From assembly GCF_021650975.2 (NCBI RefSeq), contig NZ_CP091285.1, positions 3,038,001 to 3,102,000 on the forward strand: a stretch of 64,000 nucleotides of DNA, read 5' to 3'. Every line of letters starts with the position of its first letter. Within the stretch, counting starts at the first letter, position 1. Shown one piece after another: positions 1-8,481 of the stretch. The notes beneath the pieces were generated by a model. That model was not told the origin of the DNA, did not search any database, and was given only the letters and a program-made list of their open reading frames with translations. The stretch is from Flavobacterium jumunjinense. GTDB taxonomy: Bacteria; Bacteroidota; Bacteroidia; Flavobacteriales; Flavobacteriaceae. A program made the position numbers and the translations under genes.

Positions 1-1
1 A

Positions 2-768
2 ATGGTGAAAGTTGCATTACGTAATGTGGGCCATCAATTACTATCAATCAATCAAGATTCTATATCAGTAGTAAAGCCAATAGTGAAGATAGAGAATTCA
101 CAATACCAATTATCTTTTGAAGAACAGTTGGAGATAAATCCAGATAGTCTGATTGTTTTTCTGAAAAATAGTTTTCAAAAAGCAAATCTACCACAACACT
201 ATTTGGTTGAAGTGTTGCAATGTAAGGACAACGAAGTCGCTTATAGTTTTCAAATGAAGCAAAATATAGAAAAAGGCATCGTTCCTTGTAGAGGAAGACA
301 GTTAAAAAAAGACTGCTACCTTATAAATGTTCGATTTGCCAAAAGAATTGAGACGAATTGCAGTTATTCTTATATTTGGCTTGTCTCTATTTTCTTGTTT
401 GGTATTTTTGGAATCATAACATTTTTTTATTTCAAACGAAAAACTAAAGTTTCTTCAGAAGAAAATTCCGAAAGTTTTACATTTATTGGTACATATAAGT
501 TCTATCCAGAACAAAATAAACTGATTAAAGAAGCTGTGAGATCAGTCTTTCCAAAAAAGAATGTGAATTGTTAACTATTTTTATTGCCCAACCCAATCAA
601 ATTATTAAAAGGGAAGAATTGACTAAAAAAGTTTGGGAAGACAATGGTGTGTTTGTAGGAAGAAGTTTGGATACTTATATTTCAAAACTTCGTATTAAAT
701 TAAAAGCGGACGAATCTGTCAAATTAATAAATATTCATGGAGTAGGGTATAAGTTAGAGATTGATTAA
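2..768 (+). pseudogene. Membrane-anchored winged-helix transcriptional regulator, 5'-partial and frameshifted
   Basis: Two reading frames together form one protein. The first (2-574) has an extracytoplasmic sensor-like region, one membrane helix (about residues 124-145) and the start of a Trans_reg_C winged helix. The second (from about 544 in frame 1 to 768) completes that winged helix, with the usual motifs KREELTKKVW, GRSLDTYISKLR and IHGVGYKL. The frames join at about 542-544, where one base seems to be missing; reading frame 1 from 544 gives SLSKKECELLTIFI, exactly what the domain needs. Flavobacterial relatives normally have a signal peptide upstream of residue 1, so the gene probably begins outside the window. 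The family is a one-component regulator with N-terminal sensor, membrane helix and C-terminal DNA-binding domain. Target genes are unknown. The frameshift could be a true mutation or a sequencing error. Confidence 0.7.
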
Positions 769-1070
769 ATTGATTCAGGTTTTTGTATAAGGAAATTAAA
801 AAGTACTTTATGGAAGATTTTTTGATAAAGAGATTTTTTAGCATTATGATTGGAAATGTTTTATAATATCATTTTTTTGATGAATTCCATTTAAGAATAC
901 GACTTCTTTATCTTCATAATCATATAGTACAGTTTTTTCAATTTTTATTGCTATCTAATTTTCTTTCTTCTTTTCTTTATGTTCTTTCTTCTTTTGTCAA
1001 TAACTTATAAACACTCCTCTTTTATTTTTTATGGAGAAATAGTATATTGCACAAAATCCGAAATCTGTTT
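769..1070. other. Intergenic region between regulator and parE
   Basis: No intact gene is visible. The right half is pyrimidine-rich on the plus strand (CTTTCTTCTTTTC-like runs, about 955-1000). On the minus strand a 36-codon open stretch ending in a TAA at 844-846 reads like the tail of a protein, but it has no start codon; it is listed in the findings as a possible remnant. Confidence 0.5.
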
Positions 1071-2927
1071 ATGTTAGAGCAAGATCAATATACCGAAGAC
1101 AATATACGTTCCCTCGATTGGAAAGAGCATATTCGTATGCGTCCAGGAATGTACATTGGAAAACTAGGAGATGGTTCATCACCCGATGATGGTATTTATA
1201 TACTTCTTAAAGAAGTTATGGATAACTGTATCGATGAATTTGTAATGGGTGCTGGAAAAACCATAGAAGTAACCATAAAAGATAAATTGGTAACCGTTCG
1301 CGATTACGGACGTGGAATTCCACTTGGAAAAGTGATAGATGTGGTTTCCAAGATGAATACTGGAGGTAAATATGACTCGAAAGCCTTTAAAAAATCAGTA
1401 GGTTTAAATGGAGTAGGTACAAAAGCAGTAAATGCACTCTCTAATTTCTTTAGAGTAGAATCAGTTCGTGATAATCAACAAAAAGCTGCTGAATTTTCTG
1501 CGGGTAATCTAACTTCTGAAGAAGAAGTAATAGAAACCACAAAACGAAAAGGTACAAAAGTGTCTTTTATTGCCGATGATACAATTTTTAAAAATTATAA
1601 GTTTCGTAATGAGTACATCATTAAGATGCTTAAGAATTACTGTTATTTAAATCGTGGTTTAACCATCATTTATAACGGTGAGAAATTTGTTTCGGAACAT
1701 GGTTTAAAAGATTTATTAGAAGAGAATATTGCAGAAGAAGATATGGTATATCCAATCATTCATCTTGAAGGTGAGGATATCGAAATAGCAATTACACATA
1801 GTAAAACTCAATATTCAGAAGAATATCATTCTTTTGTAAACGGACAAAATACAACGCAAGGTGGAACACATTTAAGTGCGTTTCGTGAAGCAATAGTAAG
1901 AGCTATAAAAGAATTCTATAATAAAAGTTTTGAGGCTTCCGATGTAAGAAAATCGATTGTTTCCGCAGTAGCTATTAAAGTTGAAGAACCCGTTTTTGAA
2001 TCGCAAACAAAAACAAAGTTAGGTTCTACAGATATTGGTCCAGAAGGTCCAACAGTTCGTACTTTCATAAACGATTTTATTAAAACGAAATTAGATAATT
2101 TTCTACATAAAAACCCTGAAGTTGCAGATGCTTTATTGCGTAAGATATTACAAGCAGAACGCGAAAGAAAAGAACTTTCAGGAATTCGTAAATTAGCAAA
2201 AGACAGAGCCAAAAAAGCTAATTTACACAATAAAAAACTACGCGATTGTCGTGTGCATTTAGCGGATGTTAAAAATCCAAGAAGTTTAGAAAGTACACTT
2301 TTTATTACTGAGGGGGATTCGGCTTCGGGTTCGATTACAAAATCACGAGATGTAAATACACAAGCAGTATTTAGTTTGCGTGGTAAGCCTTTGAATTCTT
2401 ACGGAATGAGTAAGAAAATTGTTTATGAAAATGAAGAATTCAATTTATTACAAGCCGCTTTAAATATTGAGGAAGACATGGGCGATTTGCGATACAATAA
2501 CATTGTAATTGCAACCGATGCCGATGTCGATGGAATGCACATTCGTTTGTTATTGATTACTTTTTTCTTGCAGTTTTTTCCTGAGTTAATAAAAGACGGT
2601 CACTTGTATATTCTACAAACGCCATTGTTCCGTGTGAGAAATAAAAAAGAAACGATATATTGTTATACTGAAGAAGAAAGGAAAGACGCTATTGAGAAAT
2701 TGAAACCAAAACCAGAGATAACACGATTTAAAGGTTTGGGAGAAATTTCTCCCGATGAGTTCAAGTTCTTCATTGGAGAAGATATTCGATTAGATCCTGT
2801 AATGTTAGACAAGGGAACTACAATTGAAAAATTATTGGAATTCTACATGGGTAAAAATACACCAGACAGACAAGAGTTCATTATCAATAATTTGAAAGTA
2901 GAGTTAGATGTGATCGAGAAAGAGTAA
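1071..2927 (+). CDS. parE: DNA topoisomerase IV subunit B (ParE, GyrB-type ATPase)
   Basis: This is the ATPase subunit of topoisomerase IV, which decatenates daughter chromosomes together with ParC (gene at 4698). In the 618-residue form, the GHKL ATP-binding site shows EVMDN (E48, N52), DYGRGIP (78-84) and the glycine loop GLNGVGTKA (111-119). The TOPRIM domain shows TEGDSASGS (413-421) and DADVDG (483-488), which carry the catalytic Glu and metal-binding Asp residues. The ATG at 1071 ([11 protein letters not shown]) is preferred over the in-frame TTG at 1047 because homologues begin at this point. The stop overlaps the next start by one base (TAATG), so the nuclease gene downstream is probably translationally coupled. 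Family assignment is firm; ParE rather than GyrB is supported by the parC gene downstream and the short length. Confidence 0.96.
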   Translation: MLEQDQYTEDNIRSLDWKEHIRMRPGMYIGKLGDGSSPDDGIYILLKEVMDNCIDEFVMGAGKTIEVTIKDKLVTVRDYGRGIPLGKVIDVVSKMNTGGKYDSKAFKKSVGLNGVGTKAVNALSNFFRVESVRDNQQKAAEFSAGNLTSEEEVIETTKRKGTKVSFIADDTIFKNYKFRNEYIIKMLKNYCYLNRGLTIIYNGEKFVSEHGLKDLLEENIAEEDMVYPIIHLEGEDIEIAITHSKTQYSEEYHSFVNGQNTTQGGTHLSAFREAIVRAIKEFYNKSFEASDVRKSIVSAVAIKVEEPVFESQTKTKLGSTDIGPEGPTVRTFINDFIKTKLDNFLHKNPEVADALLRKILQAERERKELSGIRKLAKDRAKKANLHNKKLRDCRVHLADVKNPRSLESTLFITEGDSASGSITKSRDVNTQAVFSLRGKPLNSYGMSKKIVYENEEFNLLQAALNIEEDMGDLRYNNIVIATDADVDGMHIRLLLITFFLQFFPELIKDGHLYILQTPLFRVRNKKETIYCYTEEERKDAIEKLKPKPEITRFKGLGEISPDEFKFFIGEDIRLDPVMLDKGTTIEKLLEFYMGKNTPDRQEFIINNLKVELDVIEKE

Positions 2928-4027
2928 TGATAAGAACACTTCAAAATAAAGAATTATTCCAACAAGTAGTTGATTTGTTACAAAATGCAAGACAACAAGT
3001 TTTGCGTACCGTAAATTCAACAATGGTTTATACTTATTTTGAAATAGGAAGAATCATTGTAGAAGAAGAACAAAATGGTAAAGAAAGAGCCGAATATGGT
3101 AAACAACTCTTAAAAGGACTTTCTGAAGAATTGAAGAAAGAGTTTGGTAAAGGTTTTTCGGTAGATAATTTAGAAAATATGAGAAAGTTTTATTTGACTT
3201 ACTCAATTTCCGAGTTTTTGACTCGGATTTTACAAATTCAAAATTCCGAGACACTGACTCGGATTTCTGAAAATACAATTTCTCAGTCAGTTAACGGAGA
3301 ATTAGAAAATCAAAAAACGCAGACACTGATTTCGTTTTTCAAATTAACTTGGACACATTATGTTTTCTTAATGAGAATTGATGACGAAAAAGAAAGAAAC
3401 TTCTACGAAATCGAATCTATAAAAAACAATTGGAGCGTTAGAGAATTAAAAAGACAATATGATTCGGCATTGTATACTCGATTAAGTCTAAGTAGAGACA
3501 AAGAAGGTATTTTAAAACTTTCAAAAGAAGGACAAATTATTGAAAAGCCAAAAGATATTATCAAAGATCCTTATATATTAGAGTTTTTGGGTTTACCCGA
3601 AATGCATCAGTATTCGGAAAGTGATTTAGAAGAACAAATCATCAATAAATTAGAACATTTTCTATTAGAATTAGGTCAAGGATTTGCATTTGTTGCACGT
3701 CAAAAAAGAATTACTTTTGATGGGAAACATTTTAGAATCGATTTGGTTTTTTACAATCGAATCTTAAAGAGTTTTGTGCTTATTGATTTAAAAATAGGAG
3801 AATTAAAACATCAAGATTTAGGTCAGATGCAAATGTACGTTAATTATTACGACAGAAATATGCGTTTAGAAGATGAAAACAGAACCATAGGAATCGTATT
3901 GTGTCAGAATAAAAGTGATTTAGTGGTAGAATATACTTTACCAGAAAACAACGAACAAATTTTTGCGAGTAAGTACAAAACAGTTTTACCAACTAAAGAA
4001 GAATTTAAACGATTGATTGGGAATTAA
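2927..4027 (+). CDS. YhcG/DUF1016 family PD-(D/E)XK nuclease domain protein
   Basis: A 366-residue protein with the DUF1016 N-terminal helical domain (about 1-165) and a C-terminal PD-(D/E)XK nuclease-like domain (about 225-345). The likely active-site signature is D272 in RIDLVFYN followed by D287-L-K289 in VLIDLKIGEL. Such proteins are widespread in Bacteroidota and often accessory; their function is not firmly established, and links to restriction-modification or mobile loci have been proposed. The linker at about 94-130 holds a 12-residue internal repeat (SEFLTRI / SETLTRI) encoded by a 36-bp duplication at 3207-3278. The gene overlaps parE by one base, so it is co-transcribed with topoisomerase IV. 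Its location between parE and parC is odd and suggests an insertion into an ancestral parE-parC operon. Confidence 0.88.
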   Translation: MIRTLQNKELFQQVVDLLQNARQQVLRTVNSTMVYTYFEIGRIIVEEEQNGKERAEYGKQLLKGLSEELKKEFGKGFSVDNLENMRKFYLTYSISEFLTRILQIQNSETLTRISENTISQSVNGELENQKTQTLISFFKLTWTHYVFLMRIDDEKERNFYEIESIKNNWSVRELKRQYDSALYTRLSLSRDKEGILKLSKEGQIIEKPKDIIKDPYILEFLGLPEMHQYSESDLEEQIINKLEHFLLELGQGFAFVARQKRITFDGKHFRIDLVFYNRILKSFVLIDLKIGELKHQDLGQMQMYVNYYDRNMRLEDENRTIGIVLCQNKSDLVVEYTLPENNEQIFASKYKTVLPTKEEFKRLIGN

Positions 4028-4030
4028 CTC

Positions 4031-4663
4031 ATGAAGAAAAGGAATCTGTTTTTGTCTATTTTAATTATGCTAATAAGTTTGATTTTTAATGCATGTAATG
4101 AAACAAAAAGACAAGAAATTGAAAAGGAAGAAAGAATAATAAAAAAAGATTTTTCTAAATCAATGTCATTCAAGTATGATGATATAAGCGAAGTCATAAT
4201 ATACTCTTTTCCTGATAAGGAATTTATAAAACAAATTGATGGATATTTAAGAAAAGACATAAACTTTAATACAGATGTTCAATTGTCAAATGATTTTATA
4301 AAAGAAAGAATAGTTTTAAGCGAAAATCAAAAAACAGAATTATTCAATCTAATAGCTAAAGATTCTTGTAATTCAGATCAATTAATAGCAGATTGTTATA
4401 ATCCTAGGCATCAAATAGTTTTTAAAGATAAAAAGGATAATGTTATAGGAGATATTGAAATATGTTTTTCTTGTGGAAATATTGAGAATTCAAAAAGTAT
4501 TGGAGAAGCAAAATATTATTGTTTAGAAGATATGAGATTGTTTTTTTGGAATGTTGGAATAAAATATTTCATTAACGACGATCATTCTGGCATACAAACA
4601 GAAGAAGATCAAAAAGAAATTGAAAGAATATACAGGACATTACCGAAAAAAGTAAATAAATAA
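4031..4663 (+). CDS. Hypothetical lipoprotein
   Basis: A 210-residue protein with a clear lipoprotein signal (hydrophobic core, lipobox FNAC at about residues 19-22), so it should be anchored in the periplasm or outer membrane. The mature part is charged and contains a Cys cluster: CNSDQLIADCYNPRH and then EICFSCG, typical of an unnamed Bacteroidota lipoprotein family in which a YNPRHxIVF segment is followed by a CFxC motif. I recognise no enzymatic motif. It begins 3 bases after the nuclease stop and ends 34 bases before parC, so all four genes probably form one transcript. Nothing links it functionally to topoisomerase. Confidence 0.75.
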   Translation: MKKRNLFLSILIMLISLIFNACNETKRQEIEKEERIIKKDFSKSMSFKYDDISEVIIYSFPDKEFIKQIDGYLRKDINFNTDVQLSNDFIKERIVLSENQKTELFNLIAKDSCNSDQLIADCYNPRHQIVFKDKKDNVIGDIEICFSCGNIENSKSIGEAKYYCLEDMRLFFWNVGIKYFINDDHSGIQTEEDQKEIERIYRTLPKKVNK

Positions 4664-4697
4664 GTTTTTAAAAACATACTGAAAATAATTCAGCAAT

Positions 4698-7394
4698 ATG
4701 AACGAAGACGAAGAAAATACAAACCCAGAAGAAAACAACGATTCGTTAAACGAGTCTAATGAAAAGGAAGGCTTTGACGATATAAAAGCATCAGGACATA
4801 ATTTTTATGAAAACAACGAAAATCCAGAAGATACCATTACGAAAGTAACAGGTATGTATAAAGATTGGTTTTTAGACTATGCCTCCTATGTAATTCTAGA
4901 ACGTGCTGTTCCAGCTATTGAAGACGGTTTTAAACCAGTGCAACGTCGTATCATGCATTCTATGAAAGAATTAGATGATGGACGTTACAATAAAGTAGCA
5001 AATATCGTTGGTCACACCATGCAGTATCATCCTCATGGAGATGCAAGTATTGGAGATGCAATGGTGCAAATCGGACAGAAAGAACTAATCATAGACATGC
5101 AAGGTAACTGGGGTAATATCCTTACCGGGGATAGTGCTGCTGCTTCTCGTTATATTGAAGCACGTATTTCTAAATTTGGTCACGATGTATTGTATTCCCC
5201 TAAAATTACCGAATGGGGAACTTCATATGATGGTCGTAGAGCAGAACCTGTAAACTTACCAGTTAAGTTTCCATTGCTTTTAGCACAAGGAGCAGAAGGT
5301 ATTGCTGTAGGTTTATCTACCAAAGTATTGCCACATAATTTTAATGAACTTATTGACAGTTCTATAAAAATACTAAAAGGGAAACCGTTTACATTGTATC
5401 CTGATTTCCCTACTGCGGGTATTGCAGATGTGTCTAATTATAATGATGGATTACGCGGTGGTCGTGTGCGTGTGCGTGCTAAAATTGCACAATTGGATAA
5501 ATCTACTTTAGTAATTACTCAAATTCCTTTTTCAACCAATACATCAACATTGATTGATAGTATTTTAAAAGCAAATGATAAAGGGAAAATTAAAGTTAAA
5601 AAGATTGAAGACAACACAGCTGCTGATGTTGAAATCTTAATTCATCTTCCATCAGGTGTTTCGCCAGATAAAACAATAGATGCATTATATGCTTTTACCG
5701 CATGTGAAACGTCTATTGCTCCATTAGGTTGTGTCATAGAAAATAACAAACCTTTGTTTATTGGCGTTTCCGATATGTTGAAAATTTCAACAGACAGAAC
5801 AGTTGAATTATTAAAGAGAGAGCTTGAGATTCAATTAGAAGAATTAGAAAACAAATGGCATTTCTCTACTTTAGAAAAAATATTCATTCGAGAAGAAATG
5901 TATATTGATTTCAAATTATATTCCGACAGAGAATCATTATACGAATACCTATATAAGAAATTCGAACCTTTTAGAGCATTATTAGTTCGAGATATTCATG
6001 ATGAAGATTTGCAAAAGTTAACTCAAATTCCAATGATTCGTATTACACGTTTTGACTCCGATAAGGCAGATGAGGCCATTGCTAAACTGGAAGCTGAAAT
6101 GGAACGTATTAGACATGATTTGGCTAATATTATAGATTTTTCAATTGCATTTTTCACAACATTAAAGGAAAAATATGGGAAAGGTAAAGAACGTCAAACT
6201 GAATTAAGAAGTTTCGATACTATTGAAGCTACCAAAGTAGCTCTAAGAAATACAAAACTCTATGTTAATAAAGCAGAAGGGTTTTTAGGAACAGGACTTA
6301 AGAAAGACGAGTACGTTGCCGATTGTTCCGATATTGATGATGTGATTGTTTTTCTACGTGATGGAAGAATGGTAATAACCAAAGTAGATGATAAGAAATT
6401 TATAGGGAAAGACATTATTCATATAGCAATTTTCGATAAAAACGACAAGCGTACTATATATAATGTTATTTATCGTGATGGAAAATCGGGAGCTTCATTC
6501 GTAAAACGTTTTAATGTTTCTGCAATAACAAGAGACAAAGAATACCATGTTTCCCAAGAAAAACCAGGGTCACAAATTCTCTATTTCTCATCAAATCCAA
6601 ATGGAGAAGCAGAAGTAGTTACTATTTTATTGAGACAAGTTGGAAGCGTTAAAAAACTGAAATGGGATTTAGATTTCTCTGATATTTTAATAAAAGGAAG
6701 AAGTTCCAAAGGAAATACAGTTTCAAAATACCCTATTAAGAAAATCGAGTTGAAAGAAAAAGGAATTTCAACACTTCGTCCACGTAAAATTTGGTTTGAT
6801 GATACAGTTCAACGATTAAATACAGACGGAAGAGGAGAATTATTAGGAGAATTTAAGCCAAACGATAGATTATTAATAATCAATCAATCAGGGAAATTAA
6901 AAACGATAATTCCAGAATTAACAACGCATTTTGATTCAGATATGATTGTATTGGAGAAATGGAAACCAACAAAACCAATTTCTGCAATATATTATGATGG
7001 AGAAAAAGAACGCTATTATTTGAAACGATTCCTTGTTGAAAACGAAAGTAGAGAAGAAACTTTTATTACAGAACACGAAAAATCGCAGTTAGAAATTGTT
7101 TCTACAGATTGGCGACCAATGGCTGAAGTCATTTTTTCAAAAGTGAAAGGAGTGCAAAAAGAAACTCTAGAAGTAAATTTAGAAGAATTTATTGCAGTGA
7201 AAGGTATAAAAGCTTTAGGAAACCAATTAACGACAGACAAAGTAAAACAAGTTAATTTATTAGAACCGTTACCATTTGAAGAACCTGTTGAACCAGAGCC
7301 AGAAAAAATGGAAGTGAAAGATGAAAATAATATCTCTGAAAGCATTAATACTGAACTAGATGATGACGGTCAAATAACCTTAAGTTTAGATTAA
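4698..7394 (+). CDS. parC: DNA topoisomerase IV subunit A (ParC)
   Basis: The DNA-cleaving subunit of topoisomerase IV, partner of ParE. The 898-residue protein has an acidic, Asn/Glu-rich N-terminal extension (1-45), then the winged-helix breakage-reunion domain with HPHGD (111-115) and the catalytic pair R151-Y152 in AAASRYIEARIS. A tower and coiled-coil region follows to about 500. The C-terminal half is a degenerate beta-pinwheel (about 510-850) without a clear GyrA box, as expected for ParC. It ends in a Glu/Pro-rich tail (EEPVEPEPEK). Start is the ATG at 4698; no better upstream start is seen. The distance from parE (1.8 kb, two inserted genes) is unusual because the two genes are commonly adjacent in flavobacteria. 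Confidence 0.95.
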   Translation: MNEDEENTNPEENNDSLNESNEKEGFDDIKASGHNFYENNENPEDTITKVTGMYKDWFLDYASYVILERAVPAIEDGFKPVQRRIMHSMKELDDGRYNKVANIVGHTMQYHPHGDASIGDAMVQIGQKELIIDMQGNWGNILTGDSAAASRYIEARISKFGHDVLYSPKITEWGTSYDGRRAEPVNLPVKFPLLLAQGAEGIAVGLSTKVLPHNFNELIDSSIKILKGKPFTLYPDFPTAGIADVSNYNDGLRGGRVRVRAKIAQLDKSTLVITQIPFSTNTSTLIDSILKANDKGKIKVKKIEDNTAADVEILIHLPSGVSPDKTIDALYAFTACETSIAPLGCVIENNKPLFIGVSDMLKISTDRTVELLKRELEIQLEELENKWHFSTLEKIFIREEMYIDFKLYSDRESLYEYLYKKFEPFRALLVRDIHDEDLQKLTQIPMIRITRFDSDKADEAIAKLEAEMERIRHDLANIIDFSIAFFTTLKEKYGKGKERQTELRSFDTIEATKVALRNTKLYVNKAEGFLGTGLKKDEYVADCSDIDDVIVFLRDGRMVITKVDDKKFIGKDIIHIAIFDKNDKRTIYNVIYRDGKSGASFVKRFNVSAITRDKEYHVSQEKPGSQILYFSSNPNGEAEVVTILLRQVGSVKKLKWDLDFSDILIKGRSSKGNTVSKYPIKKIELKEKGISTLRPRKIWFDDTVQRLNTDGRGELLGEFKPNDRLLIINQSGKLKTIIPELTTHFDSDMIVLEKWKPTKPISAIYYDGEKERYYLKRFLVENESREETFITEHEKSQLEIVSTDWRPMAEVIFSKVKGVQKETLEVNLEEFIAVKGIKALGNQLTTDKVKQVNLLEPLPFEEPVEPEPEKMEVKDENNISESINTELDDDGQITLSLD

Positions 7395-7431
7395 TTATCA
7401 TTATATTAACAATCTTGTTAAATGTTTTTTT

Positions 7432-7439
7432 TACATTTG
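7432..7439 (+). promoter_or_regulatory. Predicted -7 promoter element of the copper island
   Basis: TACATTTG matches the Bacteroidota TAnnTTTG consensus exactly, with a TTG 14 bases upstream (7415-7417) as a short-spaced -33 candidate. The ATG of the first gene is only 8 bases downstream, so the transcript would be almost leaderless. Confidence 0.5.
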
Positions 7440-7447
7440 TTACATAG

Positions 7448-7828
7448 ATGAATAAAAAGATACACATAATAACCTTACTCTTTATACTTGGTATGTTTAC
7501 AATACCAAGTATAGGGTATGCGTGTCTCAAGAAAAATGTGGAAACAGAAAAGGTATGTTGTAAGGGTAAATTATCAAATAAAAAAGAATCCAAATCTTGT
7601 TGTGATTCTACATCTACAAACGATGATGATAATTCTTGCAACGGTAAATGTGGTAATTCAAATTGTACAGCCACAGCTTCTGTTGGTTCTAGTTTATTTA
7701 TTTACAATGAAATAGAATTCACTAATAATAATTTTGATTTTAACACAAGTAAACCAAAATTTTACCATGCTGAAAACTTACTTTCAGATGGTTTTCTTTC
7801 TATATGGCTTATCCCTAAAATAAGCTAA
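7448..7828 (+). CDS. Small Cys-rich exported protein at the head of the copper island
   Basis: A 126-residue protein with a signal peptide (hydrophobic to about residue 25, GYAC) followed by a Cys-rich segment with paired CC and CxxxC motifs (CCKGK, SCCDS, CNGKCGNSNC). The C-terminal half is Cys-free and ends in a conserved-looking tail, FLSIWLIPKIS. It is the first gene of a metal-efflux island, so it is plausibly a periplasmic Cu(I)/Ag(I)-binding protein or a sensor-like leader; similar small proteins occur next to CusA-type pumps in flavobacteria. A perfect 12-bp inverted repeat lies inside the signal-peptide coding region (7483-7513). No named domain is recognised, and binding is inferred from cysteine content only. 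Confidence 0.72.
   Translation: MNKKIHIITLLFILGMFTIPSIGYACLKKNVETEKVCCKGKLSNKKESKSCCDSTSTNDDDNSCNGKCGNSNCTATASVGSSLFIYNEIEFTNNNFDFNTSKPKFYHAENLLSDGFLSIWLIPKIS
7483..7513. promoter_or_regulatory. Perfect 12-bp inverted repeat inside the first copper gene
   Basis: Arms TATACTTGGTAT (7483-7494) and ATACCAAGTATA (7502-7513) are exact reverse complements with a 7-base spacer. It lies about 45 bases after the predicted transcription start and 35 bases after the start codon. It could be an operator or an mRNA hairpin that affects expression of the island. Confidence 0.5.
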
Positions 7829-7974
7829 ATTTAAAATTTGACAGCCGTACTTATGTCAAATTTATAGCATTTACTATTTTTTTATAACAGTTTTTTGAAT
7901 CTTAAATTATCATGTTTAACATGCTTATTTAATTCATTTATTATGTTATTCAATTTAAATTTATTCCAAGAATT

Positions 7975-7998
7975 TATTCAAAAAAAACTTTTTGAATA
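7975..7998. promoter_or_regulatory. Inverted repeat upstream of the HMA protein gene
   Basis: Arms TATTCAAAAA (7975-7984) and TTTTTGAATA (7989-7998) are perfect complements with a 4-base loop, ending 15 bases before the ATG at 8014. It would place a hairpin close to the ribosome binding site. Function is not known. Confidence 0.35.
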
Positions 7999-8013
7999 CT
8001 AAAATCATATAAA

Positions 8014-8355
8014 ATGAAAAAATCATTATTAAAAATATTGATAGCAATCACTGTATTGTTATCAACAACGATAAACGCACAAACAAAAAACACAAAAACT
8101 GAGGAAGTGAAAGTTTCAGGGAATTGTGGAATGTGTAAAAAAACGATAGAAAAAGCAGGAAACATCAAAGATATTGCTACAGTAGTATGGAACAAAGAAA
8201 CTAAAATATTAATAGTAACTTATGATGAATCTAAAACAAATAAAGAAGAAATAGCAAAGCGTATAGCTAAAGCTGGATATGATTCAGAACTTGTAAAAGC
8301 AAAAGATGAGGATTACGATAACCTTCCAGGATGTTGTCAGTATGACCGTGAGTAA
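8014..8355 (+). CDS. Exported heavy-metal-associated (HMA) domain protein
   Basis: A 113-residue protein with a Sec signal peptide (cleavage after about residue 22, TINAQ) and one ferredoxin-like HMA domain. The metal site GNCGMCKK is the CxxC motif of Cu(I) chaperone folds, with the usual GY(D) near the domain end (AKAGYDS). The C-terminus adds a second Cys pair (LPGCCQYDRE). It is predicted to bind Cu(I) or Ag(I) in the periplasm and pass it to the RND complex encoded just downstream. Unlike cytosolic CopZ it is exported. It precedes cusA by 126 bases, which contain a hairpin. Confidence 0.85.
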   Translation: MKKSLLKILIAITVLLSTTINAQTKNTKTEEVKVSGNCGMCKKTIEKAGNIKDIATVVWNKETKILIVTYDESKTNKEEIAKRIAKAGYDSELVKAKDEDYDNLPGCCQYDRE

Positions 8356-8386
8356 TTGTGCTTTAATAAGTTGTAATTAACCTTTT

Positions 8387-8412
8387 CCTCTAAAGTGAAA
8401 TAACTTTAGGGG
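8387..8412. promoter_or_regulatory. Hairpin between the HMA gene and cusA
   Basis: CCTCTAAAGT (8387-8396) pairs with ACTTTAGGGG (8403-8412) over a 6-base loop, 9 of 10 Watson-Crick pairs plus one mismatch or wobble. There is no U-run after it, so it is more likely a processing or stability element than a terminator. Confidence 0.35.
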
Positions 8413-8481
8413 AATATTGAAAAATTGCTTATCAAAATCTTTGGTAAATAGTATTTCAATGGTTATAAATTTTATATCCAG

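Noticed and set aside
1047..1070. TTG start of parE
   Set aside because: It adds eight residues not found in homologues; the ATG at 1071 fits the usual N-terminus.
4024..4260. Minus-strand open frame of 78 codons
   Set aside because: It is antisense to the lipoprotein gene at 4031, which has a clear signal peptide and ends near parC.
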